From Heterorhizobium halophytocola (lineage in GTDB: Bacteria > Pseudomonadota > Alphaproteobacteria > Rhizobiales > Rhizobiaceae), in the NCBI RefSeq assembly GCF_017873095.1, contig NZ_JAGGJU010000001.1, positions 1 through 64,000 of the forward strand: a DNA stretch of 64,000 nt, given 5' to 3'. Positions 16,263 to 24,411 of the stretch are shown here, piece by piece (positions within the stretch are counted from its first letter, which is position 1; each line of letters begins with the position of its first letter). The notes under the pieces were generated by a model. The model saw only the letters and a list, made by a program, of their open reading frames with translations, was not told the origin of the DNA and searched no databases. A program made the position numbers and the translations under genes.

Positions 16263-16372
16263 GGGTACATGCCGGAGAGCTTGGACGGGATGTGGGGACT
16301 GAGGCGTGCCGATGCTCAAAAACGATGGCGGCGCGCATTCGCATCAGACCACGAACGCCGGCGGCTTGCCAC

Positions 16373-16402
16373 GAAAAAAGGCGCCGGCTGACTGCCGGCG
16401 CC
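16373..16402 (-). terminator. Rho-independent terminator of glnII
   Basis: On the minus strand GGCGCCGGC, a 5-base loop and GCCGGCGCC are followed by a run of six T. It lies about 58 bases beyond the glnII stop. Confidence 0.88.
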
Positions 16403-16459
16403 CCTTGCTATTCCAGTCCTTGCGGACCTTGTGGTTCCCCTGGAGGTAAGCCCTTTGGA

Positions 16460-17494
16460 TCAGGCTGCGGCAGAGGCAGCCGTCGGGACTTCCGAGATCG
16501 TCTTCAGAACCTGCGAGGCGATGGCATAGGGGTCGCCCTGCGAGTTCGGACGGCGATCTTCCAGGTAGCCCTTGTAGCCGTTGTTGACGAAGGAATGCGG
16601 AACGCGGATCGAGGCGCCACGGTCGGCGATGCCGTAGGAGAACTTGTTCCACGGCGCCGTTTCGTGCTTGCCGGTCAGGCGCAGATGGTTGTCCGGACCG
16701 TAGACCGAGATGTGGTCTTCGAGATTGGCTTCGAACTGCGCCATGAGCTTTTCGAAATAGTCCTTGCCGCCCACTTCGCGCATGTACTGCGTCGAGAAGT
16801 TGCAATGCATGCCCGAGCCGTTCCAGTCGGTGTCACCGAGCGGCTTGCAGTGCCATTCGATGTCGACGCCATACTTTTCGCAAAGGCGAAGCAGCAGATA
16901 GCGGGCCATCCAGATCTGGTCGGCGGCCTTCTTGGAGCCCTTGCCGAAGACCTGGAATTCCCACTGGCCCTTGGCCACTTCGGCGTTGATGCCTTCGTGG
17001 TTGATGCCGGCTGCCAGGCACTGGTCGAGATGCTCTTCGACGATTTCGCGGGCGATCGAGCCGACATTCTTGTAGCCGACGCCGGTGTAGTATTCGCCCT
17101 GCGGAGCCGGATAGCCCTGCTCGGGGAAGCCCATCGGACGGCCGTTCTCGTAGAAGAAGTATTCCTGCTCGAAGCCGAACCAGGCACCGTCGTCGTCGAG
17201 GATCTCGGCGCGGGTGTTGGACGGATGCGGGGTGACGCCATCCGGCATCATGACTTCGCACATGACGAGCACGCCGTTGACGCGGGCCGGATCCGGATAA
17301 ACGGCGACGGGCTTCAGCACGCAGTCGGAGCTGGAGCCTTCGGCCTGCATCGTCGAGGAGCCGTCAAAGCCCCACAGCGGGAGCTCGTCGAGGCCCGGGA
17401 ACGTGTCGAATTCCTTGACCTGCGTCTTGCCGCGCAGATTTGCTACCGGCTTGTAGCCGTCGAGCCAGATATACTCGAGCTTGTACTTGGTCAT
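16460..17494 (-). CDS. glnII: Glutamine synthetase type II (eukaryote-like)
   Basis: GSII condenses glutamate and ammonia to glutamine with ATP in the cytosol. The 344-residue protein is typical of rhizobial GlnII: N-terminal YKLEYIWLDGYKPVANLR, LPLWGFDGSSTMQAEG, the metal-binding WFGFEQEYFFYENGRPMGFP, NAEVAKGQWEFQVFG, NGSGMHCNFSTQYMR and the ATP-site region LTGKHETAPWNKFSYGIADRG. There is no adenylylation tyrosine loop, as expected for GSII. A strong terminator lies downstream. Upstream are a sigma-54 promoter (17580-17596) and NtrC-like sites (17780-17816), matching the known nitrogen control of glnII in rhizobia. It could assimilate ammonium released by the adjacent purine pathway. Confidence 0.97.
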   Translation of the reverse strand: MTKYKLEYIWLDGYKPVANLRGKTQVKEFDTFPGLDELPLWGFDGSSTMQAEGSSSDCVLKPVAVYPDPARVNGVLVMCEVMMPDGVTPHPSNTRAEILDDDGAWFGFEQEYFFYENGRPMGFPEQGYPAPQGEYYTGVGYKNVGSIAREIVEEHLDQCLAAGINHEGINAEVAKGQWEFQVFGKGSKKAADQIWMARYLLLRLCEKYGVDIEWHCKPLGDTDWNGSGMHCNFSTQYMREVGGKDYFEKLMAQFEANLEDHISVYGPDNHLRLTGKHETAPWNKFSYGIADRGASIRVPHSFVNNGYKGYLEDRRPNSQGDPYAIASQVLKTISEVPTAASAAA

Positions 17495-17579
17495 GTTCTC
17501 TCTCTTTGGTCACGCGCCCTTTGACGGCGCTTCAGAGTTGCCGATTCTCCGCCGAGGCGGAAGAGTCGTTGGGTAAGCA

Positions 17580-17596
17580 AGCAGGTCCCGTGCCAA
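17580..17596 (-). promoter_or_regulatory. Sigma-54 (-24/-12) promoter of glnII
   Basis: The minus strand reads TTGGCACGGGACCTGCT. It matches YTGGCACG-N4-TTGCW with one mismatch in the -12 element and exact GG-N10-GC spacing. The predicted transcript start lies about 75 bases upstream of the glnII ATG. Confidence 0.82.
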
Positions 17597-17779
17597 GTTC
17601 GGTCCGTTCGGCCGCCAACCGGCATAAAAATCATCAGACGCCCGAATTTGCAGCATTTTTTTAATCAGCTTGTCATCAAATGGGACAGGGACCCGGTGGG
17701 CCGCAAAGATTTTGGCCGGTCGCCGCTGCCTGTCGCGCGCTGGACAAAAACGCGGCACGGAAAAACACGCGCCAGCGAA

Positions 17780-17816
17780 TGCACATAAATTAGGCATTCT
17801 GCACTTTCTGTGTGCA
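17780..17816. promoter_or_regulatory. Tandem NtrC-like enhancer sites between glnII and the DUF2735 gene
   Basis: TGCACTTTCTGTGTGCA (17800-17816) is a perfect TGCAC-N7-GTGCA dyad, the NtrC pattern. TGCACATAAATTAGGCA (17780-17796) is a weaker version exactly 20 bp away, two helical turns. They lie about 185-235 bp upstream of the sigma-54 promoter, a usual enhancer distance. Confidence 0.78.
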
Positions 17817-17879
17817 TTCTCTTTAAATCTCGGCTATGGTGCGTCATCGACAGTGGATTGAACTCGGGAGGTTGAGCAC

Positions 17880-18062
17880 ATGACCACGGAAACGGTTCGA
17901 GAAACGGCAAAGATCTACGAATTTCCGATCAGGAGCCAACGGCGCCTGGACGACATGCGCACCCGCGAAATAGCGGGACGTCCGGTGATCTATGAAAGCT
18001 GCGCCGGCAGCTGGTATCACGAAGATGCCATCCGCGAGGCGGACAAGACCCGCAAGCAGTAA
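17880..18062 (+). CDS. DUF2735 small protein
   Basis: A 60-residue soluble protein starting MTTETVRETAKIYEFP, with the DUF2735 hallmark IYEFP followed by an Arg-rich turn (RSQRRLDDMR) and a C-terminal WYHEDAIREA. Genes of this family are commonly found divergent from glnII in rhizobia, as here, and are presumed to be nitrogen-regulated, but I know of no function. GGGAGG lies nine bases before the ATG. The tandem NtrC-like sites are 64-100 bp upstream of the start, so both divergent genes may respond to NtrC. A strong hairpin follows the stop. Confidence 0.88.
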   Translation: MTTETVRETAKIYEFPIRSQRRLDDMRTREIAGRPVIYESCAGSWYHEDAIREADKTRKQ

Positions 18063-18077
18063 TTCGGCAGAGCCTCT

Positions 18078-18116
18078 GACTGTCGCGGCGGGCCAAGCGT
18101 CCACGCCGCGACAGTC
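18078..18116 (+). terminator. 13-bp perfect hairpin after the DUF2735 gene
   Basis: GACTGTCGCGGCG (18078-18090) pairs perfectly with CGCCGCGACAGTC (18104-18116) across a 13-base loop. Only a short pyrimidine tail (CTTC) follows, so termination efficiency is uncertain. Confidence 0.6.
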
Positions 18117-19058
18117 CTTCGAAACAGAACGGCACCTTATAACCGCGATCGCCCTGCGCTCGAAGGCACCCCCTCGACAGCACCCCAAGTTGCCGCCCCC
18201 GCAGCTGGCCAGGCGCGACCGGACGGCGCCCCGCAGCATAGCGTCCCGCAGCGGGCGACACCTCAACGCCACTGCTACCCCTACGCCACATCTGCTAGCC
18301 CCCCAATCGTATGATGGCCCCCCTCCGCATGACATATCGACGGAAAGCAGAACAAGGCGTAAATACCAAGACTATACGTTCGTCCAGGTTATTTACTACC
18401 AATTTAATGCGATACCGTACTTAGCGCGATAAAACTGACATTGCCTGCGGATGTAAACACAAGTCGACATGGGGTCTATACTTTCTCGGAAGCCCGGCCC
18501 GCCAGATCCCTGCGACACCACCCTGAATTTCACTCGCCACCCGAAATAACAATCCTGACGGGTCTTCTGCATCTGAATTTAGACTTCAAGGAGCACTTGA
18601 AATCGGTGAATCCACAAGGAAAAGCTTGAATTCGAAACAGTCGTAACAAGAACAGACCCAATTTTGGTCACGCGCTTTAAGCCAAAATTAACACACCGCT
18701 TCTATTTTTTAGTTGCATTAGCAATCTACCTAACCGCGCCATATGCCGGCTGGGGCCATCTGCCTGCCTCCGGACGCCAATTAAAAGGCCAAACGGGGCT
18801 CTGGACATCGCATCAACGATCCATTTCGGGTCGGAACGCTGGGGATACGGGGCCATTGCACCCCGCTGCATGACGCATATCCCAGGCGCGGGCTCCCGCG
18901 AGCCATGTCTCATGCCATCACTCTGCCCGACAAGGGGGGACAAATACGCTTCAGGCATTGCCGCCGGATCGTCCATAGACGGATCCGGTGATGCAGGCTG
19001 TCGGCGATCCCGTGTGCGCAGAGGACGGCGAAGATTTATCAACGTCACGGGATTCAAC
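18117..19058. other. Long non-coding stretch, partly AT-rich, upstream of the octapeptide-repeat gene
   Basis: No convincing gene is present. From about 18340 to 18760 the base composition drops clearly below that of the surroundings, with runs such as CCAATTTAATGCG and CTATTTTTTAGTTGC. Short open frames here (for example 18664-18873 and the 63-codon extension at 18870-19058) have no RBS and unlike-protein composition. The AT-rich part may contain the promoter of the repeat-protein gene, or be recently acquired DNA. Confidence 0.55.
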
Positions 19059-20831
19059 ATGACCTCGATCATCGCAAACTTCAGCACTGCCCAGATTTCG
19101 AAGCTCTCGACCACCACGATCGCGTCTCTGACCACGGAAGACATGCAGGCCCTGACGGTCAATCAGGTCAAGGCCCTCAGCTCGACACAGATTTCGGCCC
19201 TGGACACGGATGACGTGGCTGTCCTCAGCGACGATCAGCTGAAGTCCATTTCCGTGAAGTCGATCTCCGGCCTGACGCTGGATCAACTCGGCGTTCTCGA
19301 TGCCACCAAGATTGTCGATTTCTCCTCCGCCCAGGTGGCCGGCTTCTCCACCGCCCAGCTCGACGGACTGGATTCCGACCAGGTCACAGCGCTGACCAGC
19401 GACCAGGTCAAGGGCCTGACGGCAACGCAGGTCTCCGCCTTCACCTCGGAAGACATCAATCTCTTCACCACCGACGAAATTGCCGCCATCAGCACGAAGG
19501 CGATTTCGGGCCTTTCGACCGACGTGATCGCCAACCTGTCCACGGACAGCGTTGCCGCACTCGGCGCCAAGCAGATCGGCTCCCTGTCGACAACCCAGAT
19601 CGCCTCGCTGACATCGGCTCAGACCGGCGCCCTGAGCTCCGATCAGGTCAAGGGCCTGACCGCCAAACAGGTCGCTGCCATCACCACGGACGCCATCGCA
19701 GCGCTTGGCGTCGAGGATCTCAGCAGTGCAGCGGTCGTCGGCCTCACCACGACACAGCTCGATACGCTGACCTCGGACCAGGTGACCGCCCTGACATCGA
19801 CCCAGATCAAGGCTCTGTCTGCGACCCAGCTCGGCGCCTTCAGCTCGGATGACATCAACAGCTTCGAAACCGATGAAATCGCCGCGATCAGCAGCAAGTC
19901 CATCGCCGGCCTGACGACCGATGCCATCGCCAATCTCTCGGCAACCAATATCGCAGCCCTGACCTCCGCCCAGGTCGGCGCTCTGTCCTCGACGCAGATC
20001 GCGTCGCTGACCTCCACGCAGGTCGCAGGCCTCTCCTCCGACCAGGTCATGGGCCTGTCCTCCAAGCAGGTCTCGGCCTTCACCACCGATGCAATCGCGG
20101 TCCTCAGTGTCGAGAACCTCAGCAGCGCAGCGGTCACCGGTCTGACCACCACCCAGATCGATACGCTCGGCTCGGACCAGGTCACGGCCCTGACATCGAC
20201 GCAGATCAAGGCACTCTCGGTTGCCCAGCTCGGCGCCTTCACCTCGGAAGACGTCAACAGCTTCGAAACCGACGAAATTGCAGCGATCAGCACCAAGGCG
20301 ATCTCCGGGCTGTCGACCGACGTCATCGCCAATCTGTCGTCGGCGAGCGTCGGCGCCCTGAGCTCCGCCCAGATCACTTCGCTGACCTCGACCCAGGTCG
20401 GCGCTCTGACTTCGACCCAGGTCGGCGCCCTGACCTCCGATCAGGTCAAGGGTCTGACGGCCAAGCAACTGCCGGGCCTCACCACGGATGCGCTGTCCGC
20501 GCTGACCGTCGAGAACCTTACCAGTGCCGCTGCAGCCGGCCTGACGACGGGGCAGATCGATGCCCTGAGCGACGACCAGGTAACGGCATTGACCGCCACC
20601 CAGATCAAGGGCCTTTCGGCAACCCAGATCGAGGCCTTCTCGGTCGACGATATCAAGAAGTTCAGCACCGACGACATCGCGGCCATCAGCGTCAAGTCCA
20701 TCGCCGGCCTGACGACCGACGACCTTGCCGGTCTGGACCATACCCAGATCGAAGCCTTCAGCTCCAGCCAGCTGCAGGCCATGAAGGACCCGCAGGTCGA
20801 AGCCGTCATCGCCGCCTATCAGGTGGTCTGA
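19059..20831 (+). CDS. Octapeptide-repeat protein with 133-residue super-repeats, function unknown
   Basis: A 590-residue protein made almost wholly of 8-residue units of the form Q-[VI]-x-x-[LFI]-[ST]-x-[DTA], about 70 in a row (for example QVTALTSD, QVKGLTAT, QVSAFTSE). The units are grouped into super-repeats of 133 residues (16 octads plus a 5-residue insert, SSAA[VA]-x-GL). Equivalent codons sit at 19323, 19722, 20121 and 20520, exactly 399 bases apart. There is no Cys or Trp, little charge, no signal peptide and no membrane segment. Such spacing suggests a beta-solenoid or other regular fold, perhaps surface-exposed. ATG 19059 (MTSIIANFSTAQI) is where the repeats begin; an upstream ATG at 18870 would add unlike sequence. 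There is no secretion gene nearby and no recognised family. Confidence 0.8.
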   Translation: MTSIIANFSTAQISKLSTTTIASLTTEDMQALTVNQVKALSSTQISALDTDDVAVLSDDQLKSISVKSISGLTLDQLGVLDATKIVDFSSAQVAGFSTAQLDGLDSDQVTALTSDQVKGLTATQVSAFTSEDINLFTTDEIAAISTKAISGLSTDVIANLSTDSVAALGAKQIGSLSTTQIASLTSAQTGALSSDQVKGLTAKQVAAITTDAIAALGVEDLSSAAVVGLTTTQLDTLTSDQVTALTSTQIKALSATQLGAFSSDDINSFETDEIAAISSKSIAGLTTDAIANLSATNIAALTSAQVGALSSTQIASLTSTQVAGLSSDQVMGLSSKQVSAFTTDAIAVLSVENLSSAAVTGLTTTQIDTLGSDQVTALTSTQIKALSVAQLGAFTSEDVNSFETDEIAAISTKAISGLSTDVIANLSSASVGALSSAQITSLTSTQVGALTSTQVGALTSDQVKGLTAKQLPGLTTDALSALTVENLTSAAAAGLTTGQIDALSDDQVTALTATQIKGLSATQIEAFSVDDIKKFSTDDIAAISVKSIAGLTTDDLAGLDHTQIEAFSSSQLQAMKDPQVEAVIAAYQVV

Positions 20832-20839
20832 TATCCGCA

Positions 20840-20865
20840 GCCGGCATGGCGAGAGCCATGCCGGC
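20840..20865 (+). terminator. Hairpin after the octapeptide-repeat gene
   Basis: GCCGGCATGGC-GAGA-GCCATGCCGGC is a perfect 11-bp stem with a GNRA-like tetraloop, nine bases after the stop. There is no T-run, so it may be a processing or rho-assisted end. Confidence 0.6.
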
Positions 20866-21026
20866 CTGACATTCCGGAGAAGATCCAGGCTCTTCGCCGC
20901 GCCGCCATCGGAGGAACGCTCAAACCCCGTTCCCGAGATCGCCGCGCGGCGAAGTGCGTTTCGCTACACGTCTCGGACCAAACGCGCATGATCGGCAAGG
21001 TCGGTGCGCACCTCGCCCCAGAGCGT

Positions 21027-21124
21027 CTCCAGGAAAAGGGCAGTCGCGGTTTCCGTCCGGACATGCGTAAAAACAGGAAAATGGAGCACGTCCAGTGAAC
21101 GCGTGTTTACCGGACGTGCGCTCG
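21027..21124. repeat. Dispersed double-hairpin repeat, copy B
   Basis: About three quarters identical to copy A, including GTCGCGGTTTCCGTCCGGA and GTGAACGCGTGTTTACCGGA. The second stem pairs GAGCACGTCCAGT (21084-21096) with ACCGGACGTGCGCTC (21109-21123). It lies between the octapeptide-repeat gene and uraD. Confidence 0.7.
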
Positions 21125-21169
21125 TCCGACGGAGACGTCGGAACGCGCAACCGCAGCTTTTCAGCCCCG

Positions 21170-21667
21170 TCAGGCCATGTCCGGCAACAGGTCTCCCAGG
21201 CGCAGGGAGGCGATCTTCTCGACTTCGGCGCAGGCGGTGTCGAATTCGGCCTCCGCCGCATTGTCGATGCGATGTTCGAAGGCGGCAAGAATATCGGTCT
21301 TGGTCAGCCCCTTCACCGCGATGATGAAGGGAAAGCCGAATTTTTCCACATAGGCGGCATTGAGCGCGGTGAAGCGGGAGAATTCCGCATCGCTCAGCCG
21401 ATCGAGGCCCGCACCGGCCTGCTCGCGGCGGCTGTCTTCGGTCAGCCCGCCGGCCACCGCCAGCCTGCCGGCAAGATCCGGGTGCGCATTCAGCACACCG
21501 AGCCGTTCGTCATGGCTGGCGGCGCGAAACATACGGGTCAGGGCGGCATGAACGCCGCCGGCAGTCAGCGGTGCCTCGACCAGACCGGCATCGAAGGCAC
21601 GGTCGGCCAGAAACGGAGAATGTTCGAAGACGCCGCCGTAAAGGGCGACGAAGTCAGCTTTGTCCAT
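21170..21667 (-). CDS. uraD: OHCU decarboxylase
   Basis: UraD decarboxylates 2-oxo-4-hydroxy-4-carboxy-5-ureidoimidazoline, the UraH product, to S-allantoin. The 165-residue all-helical protein has the catalytic histidine in LNAHPDLAGRLA, then RLSDAEFSRFTALNAAYVEKFGFPFIIAVKGL and the C-terminal FEHRIDNAAEAEFDTACAEVEKIA. ATG 21667 (MDKADFVALYGGVFEHSPF) is where family similarity begins; the RBS is weak. It is separated from uraH by about 6.6 kb holding glnII and the repeat protein, while puuE lies about 1 kb to the right, so the pathway genes form dispersed sub-clusters. Confidence 0.94.
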   Translation of the reverse strand: MDKADFVALYGGVFEHSPFLADRAFDAGLVEAPLTAGGVHAALTRMFRAASHDERLGVLNAHPDLAGRLAVAGGLTEDSRREQAGAGLDRLSDAEFSRFTALNAAYVEKFGFPFIIAVKGLTKTDILAAFEHRIDNAAEAEFDTACAEVEKIASLRLGDLLPDMA

Positions 21668-21879
21668 GGGTTCACAACCGGGCTGAAATTGATCCTGACT
21701 GAGGACGATGACTAGCCGACCGCTCCCGGCTTGTCGAGGCGGCCCGGCCCGCCGCCGGGTCGGCTCTGGCGTTGCGGTCGCGTGCCCGGCGAAAAATCGG
21801 CCATGAGTGAACCTTGGCGGCCGCAGCGCGCACTTATGTCCGGCAACAACCAATCGCGACACATCAAAGGAAAAACGTC

Positions 21880-22470
21880 ATGCCCAAAATCGGCGGCAAA
21901 TCATATCCGGACAAGATCAGTGACATCCTCAAGGACAAGGACTTGCTGGAGGCATTCGAAAAATGGGCGCATGCGCGCCAACCACTCGCTGAGAACATGA
22001 TGATGTTCATCCAGACCAATATGAACATCGACCGCGTGTACGAGCATTTCCTCAAGGTCGGCGCGGCGCACACCGTGCATACCGGGCTTTCCAATGCCCA
22101 GATGGACGCCTTCCACAAAATCGCCGAAGACGAAGACTGGAAGCACAAGGCCTGGAAGGCGCTTGTCGCAAAGCTGAAGGCGAAGTTCACAAAGGACCTC
22201 GACCAGCGCTTCGTGCCGAAGTTCTGGACCAGCGCGGAGTTCAAGACACATCACGCAACGCAGGTGGAAACCGACATCGGCTCGACGAGCAAGGTCGCCA
22301 AGCTGCTGGGGGTCAAGGACGACGACAACCTGAAGAACCTGATGGTCGCCGCCAATATGGGCAGTGACCGGGACATGAAGAAATATTCCGAAGCCGTGCT
22401 GAAACAGGCCAAGAGCGACGAGGCGGCCAAGACTTTCGTCGGCCGAATGAAGAAGGCAATGGGTCTCTAA
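21880..22470 (+). CDS. Helical protein of unknown function (196 aa)
   Basis: A Lys-rich, soluble, strongly helical protein, preceded by AAAGGA at about eight bases. Its first 65 residues (KDLLEAFEKWAHARQPLAEN, then MFIQTNMNIDRVYEHFL) loosely recall the RGS-domain pattern of an acidic helix, E-N and an aromatic-rich helix. The resemblance is weak and not proof. The second half has KLLGVKDDDNLKNLMVAANMG and a basic C-terminus. No Cys and no signal peptide. It is a single gene convergent with puuE, with a strong hairpin between them. I do not recognise its family. Confidence 0.75.
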   Translation: MPKIGGKSYPDKISDILKDKDLLEAFEKWAHARQPLAENMMMFIQTNMNIDRVYEHFLKVGAAHTVHTGLSNAQMDAFHKIAEDEDWKHKAWKALVAKLKAKFTKDLDQRFVPKFWTSAEFKTHHATQVETDIGSTSKVAKLLGVKDDDNLKNLMVAANMGSDRDMKKYSEAVLKQAKSDEAAKTFVGRMKKAMGL

Positions 22471-22509
22471 CAGCAGGTCCCGACGAGCGGACTTTACGGC
22501 CCGCTCCAC

Positions 22510-22537
22510 GGTCTCCCGTCCCTCGGGACGGGAGACC
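22510..22537. terminator. Bidirectional hairpin between the 196-aa gene and puuE
   Basis: GGTCTCCCGTCC-CTCG-GGACGGGAGACC is a perfect 12-bp stem in a convergent gap, 40 bases after one stop and 48 from the other. No long T-run on either side. Confidence 0.65.
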
Positions 22538-22584
22538 GGCGAACACGGCAGCCGCCGCCAAAAGCGCCTTTGCCGCCCCGCCCC

Positions 22585-23505
22585 TTACCAGGCCGGCTGG
22601 TGATGCGCGTGCCAGTGCCGTGCGATCTCGATGCGACGGGGGATCCACACCTTGTCCTTCGACGTCACGTAATCGAGGAACCGTGCCAAGGCCGCGGCCC
22701 GGCCGGGCCGGCCGACGAGACGGCAGTGCAGCCCGACATTCAGCATTTTCGGCGCGCCGTTCCGCCCCTCCTCATAGAGCACATCGAAGGCGTCCTTCAG
22801 ATAGGCGAAGAACTGGTCGCCGGAATTGAAACCCTGCGGTGTGGCAAACCGCATGTCGTTGGTCTCCAGCGTATAGGGGATGATCAGGAAGGGCTTTCCG
22901 TCGGGACCCGGAACCCAATAGGGCAAGTCGTCGGCGTAGCTGTCGGAGGAATAGAGGAAACCGCCCTCCTCCATGACCAGCTGCAGCGTGTTGTCCGACG
23001 GCTTGCCCTGATACATGCCGAGCGGATGGGATCCGGTCAATTCCTTGTGCAGCCGCACGGCCTCGAGGATGTGACGGCGCTCCTCCTCCTTCGAGAAATC
23101 CTTGTATTCGAGCCAGCGATAGCCATGGCTGGCAATCTCCCAGCCGGCCTCCTTCATCGCCGCGACGGCGTCGGGATTGCGGGCCATGGCCAGCGTCACG
23201 CCGTAGACGGTGGCGGTGACGTCGCGTTCGGTAAAGATCCGGTGCAGCCGCCAGAAGCCGGCACGCGCGCCGTATTCGTAGATGCTCTCCATATTGAGAT
23301 TGCGCTGGCCGGGCCAGGCTGCGGCGCCGACGATTTCCGACAGCAGGTTTTCGGAGGCCGGGTCGCCGTCGAGAATGGAGCTCTCGCCGCCCTCCTCGTA
23401 ATTGATCACGAACTGGACGGCGATATGCGCGCCACCGGGCCATTGCGGATCGGGTGTTTTCCGGCCATAGCCGACGAGATCACGCGGATAGATATCGGTC
23501 TTCAT
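22585..23505 (-). CDS. puuE: Allantoinase PuuE (polysaccharide-deacetylase fold)
   Basis: PuuE is the metal-independent allantoinase that hydrolyses allantoin to allantoate. The 306-residue protein has the PuuE landmarks: DLVGYGRKTPDPQWPGGAH near the start, QFVINYEEGGE, SIYEYGARAGFWRLHRIF, EIASHGYRWLEY, and late GLHCRLVGRPGRA. The deacetylase fold is kept, while its usual metal-binding aspartate pair is replaced by YEEGGE, as is normal for PuuE. ATG 23505 follows AGGGTGAT. Downstream of the DUF1045 gene on the same strand, it probably shares its transcript. Confidence 0.94.
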   Translation of the reverse strand: MKTDIYPRDLVGYGRKTPDPQWPGGAHIAVQFVINYEEGGESSILDGDPASENLLSEIVGAAAWPGQRNLNMESIYEYGARAGFWRLHRIFTERDVTATVYGVTLAMARNPDAVAAMKEAGWEIASHGYRWLEYKDFSKEEERRHILEAVRLHKELTGSHPLGMYQGKPSDNTLQLVMEEGGFLYSSDSYADDLPYWVPGPDGKPFLIIPYTLETNDMRFATPQGFNSGDQFFAYLKDAFDVLYEEGRNGAPKMLNVGLHCRLVGRPGRAAALARFLDYVTSKDKVWIPRRIEIARHWHAHHQPAW

Positions 23506-23596
23506 CAAATCACCCTGTGCTGAATGGGCCAGACGGTAAGCAAGGCTCAGGGCGTTGTCGAGATGGAATTCGGCAAGGTTTCGGCGGGACAATCGG

Positions 23597-24304
23597 TCAG
23601 GCGATCTGCCGCGCAGCGATCCGCCCCATCGGATGCAGCGAATGCACGACGAAGGGCGCTCCGGCCTCACGTTCGATAAACAGCGCCAGATTGCGCACGG
23701 CAACCGCCCCCCCGAGAACGGGAGCGAAATGATGGGTCATCACCCGCTCGAACCGCGCCGTGTCGGCGCCCCTCAGACTGTCGGTCAGCGGCATGTGGAA
23801 GCGGAAGTCGTCCATCACGTCGGGATCGCCCCAGCGGTGCAGATTGGCAAGCTGGGCTGCGGTCAGGCTGTACGGATCGCGCCGCTCGATCTCCGCCTCG
23901 GTAAGCGGCGAGCGGAAGGGCTCGACCGCCTGCACCACGGCCTGCGCCAGGAGGTCGATCGGCGCGCAGGCGCGCTGCGGAAAAAGACCGAGACAGCCGC
24001 CGGTGCGACCGATCTGCAGCGGCGGCAGCTCGAACGGTTCGAGCCCGCTGGCGAAATGCATCAGTGCCCGCAGAAGGCCCTGTTCATTGGCCTCCGGGTC
24101 GAGCCGGAAGGGCGAACGCAGCACCGCATGGAAGCCGAGACGCCGCGGGATCGCCGTGTGATAGGCGATCTCGTCGAGGCCGAGGCCACGCAGCATCGGA
24201 TGGCTGACGGCATCGCCCGAATAGACGCTGCGCCCCAGCCAACTGGCAGCCGCAAGGGTCAGGGGATCGCCGGCAGGCGGCGTGAAGAAAATCGCATATC
24301 GCAC
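23597..24304 (-). CDS. DUF1045 family protein
   Basis: A 235-residue protein of the DUF1045 family. It resembles 2H-phosphoesterases in having two histidine-centred segments, RRLGFHAVLRSPF and FVVHSLHPMGR; the first reads HAV instead of the canonical H-x-[ST], so catalysis is uncertain. The N-terminus MRYAIFFTPPAGDPLT and YHTAIPRRLG are typical of the family. Members often sit in phosphonate-utilisation clusters, but no phn genes are seen here. It directly precedes puuE on the same strand with a gap of about 90 bases, so a link to purine catabolism is more likely in this organism. Confidence 0.82.
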   Translation of the reverse strand: MRYAIFFTPPAGDPLTLAAASWLGRSVYSGDAVSHPMLRGLGLDEIAYHTAIPRRLGFHAVLRSPFRLDPEANEQGLLRALMHFASGLEPFELPPLQIGRTGGCLGLFPQRACAPIDLLAQAVVQAVEPFRSPLTEAEIERRDPYSLTAAQLANLHRWGDPDVMDDFRFHMPLTDSLRGADTARFERVMTHHFAPVLGGAVAVRNLALFIEREAGAPFVVHSLHPMGRIAARQIA

Positions 24305-24411
24305 GTCATGACCCCGTCGCTGGTCCGATTGTCCGATTTAGCAATCGATGACATAGCCCGGGAATTAGGTGATTTGCGTGACAGTTTAACGACGCGTGCC
24401 CCTGATGGATT

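Noticed and set aside
18664-18873. A 69-codon frame starting MVTRFKPKLTHRFYF
   Set aside because: It lies in AT-rich DNA without an RBS, and hydrophobic residues stop after 35 codons. It is likely chance.
18870-19058. N-terminal extension of the octapeptide-repeat protein
   Set aside because: The 63 extra residues are Arg/Gly/Ser-rich, unlike the rest, with no RBS. The repeats begin at ATG 19059.
18951-20741. A 596-codon antisense frame over the octapeptide-repeat gene
   Set aside because: Its repeats mirror those of the sense gene, its composition is Arg/Gly/Asp-rich, and the sense frame shows the stable octad.
19059-20831. CRISPR-like or satellite repeat array
   Set aside because: The repeats are in frame, vary between copies, and have no unique spacers. 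They are a protein repeat.
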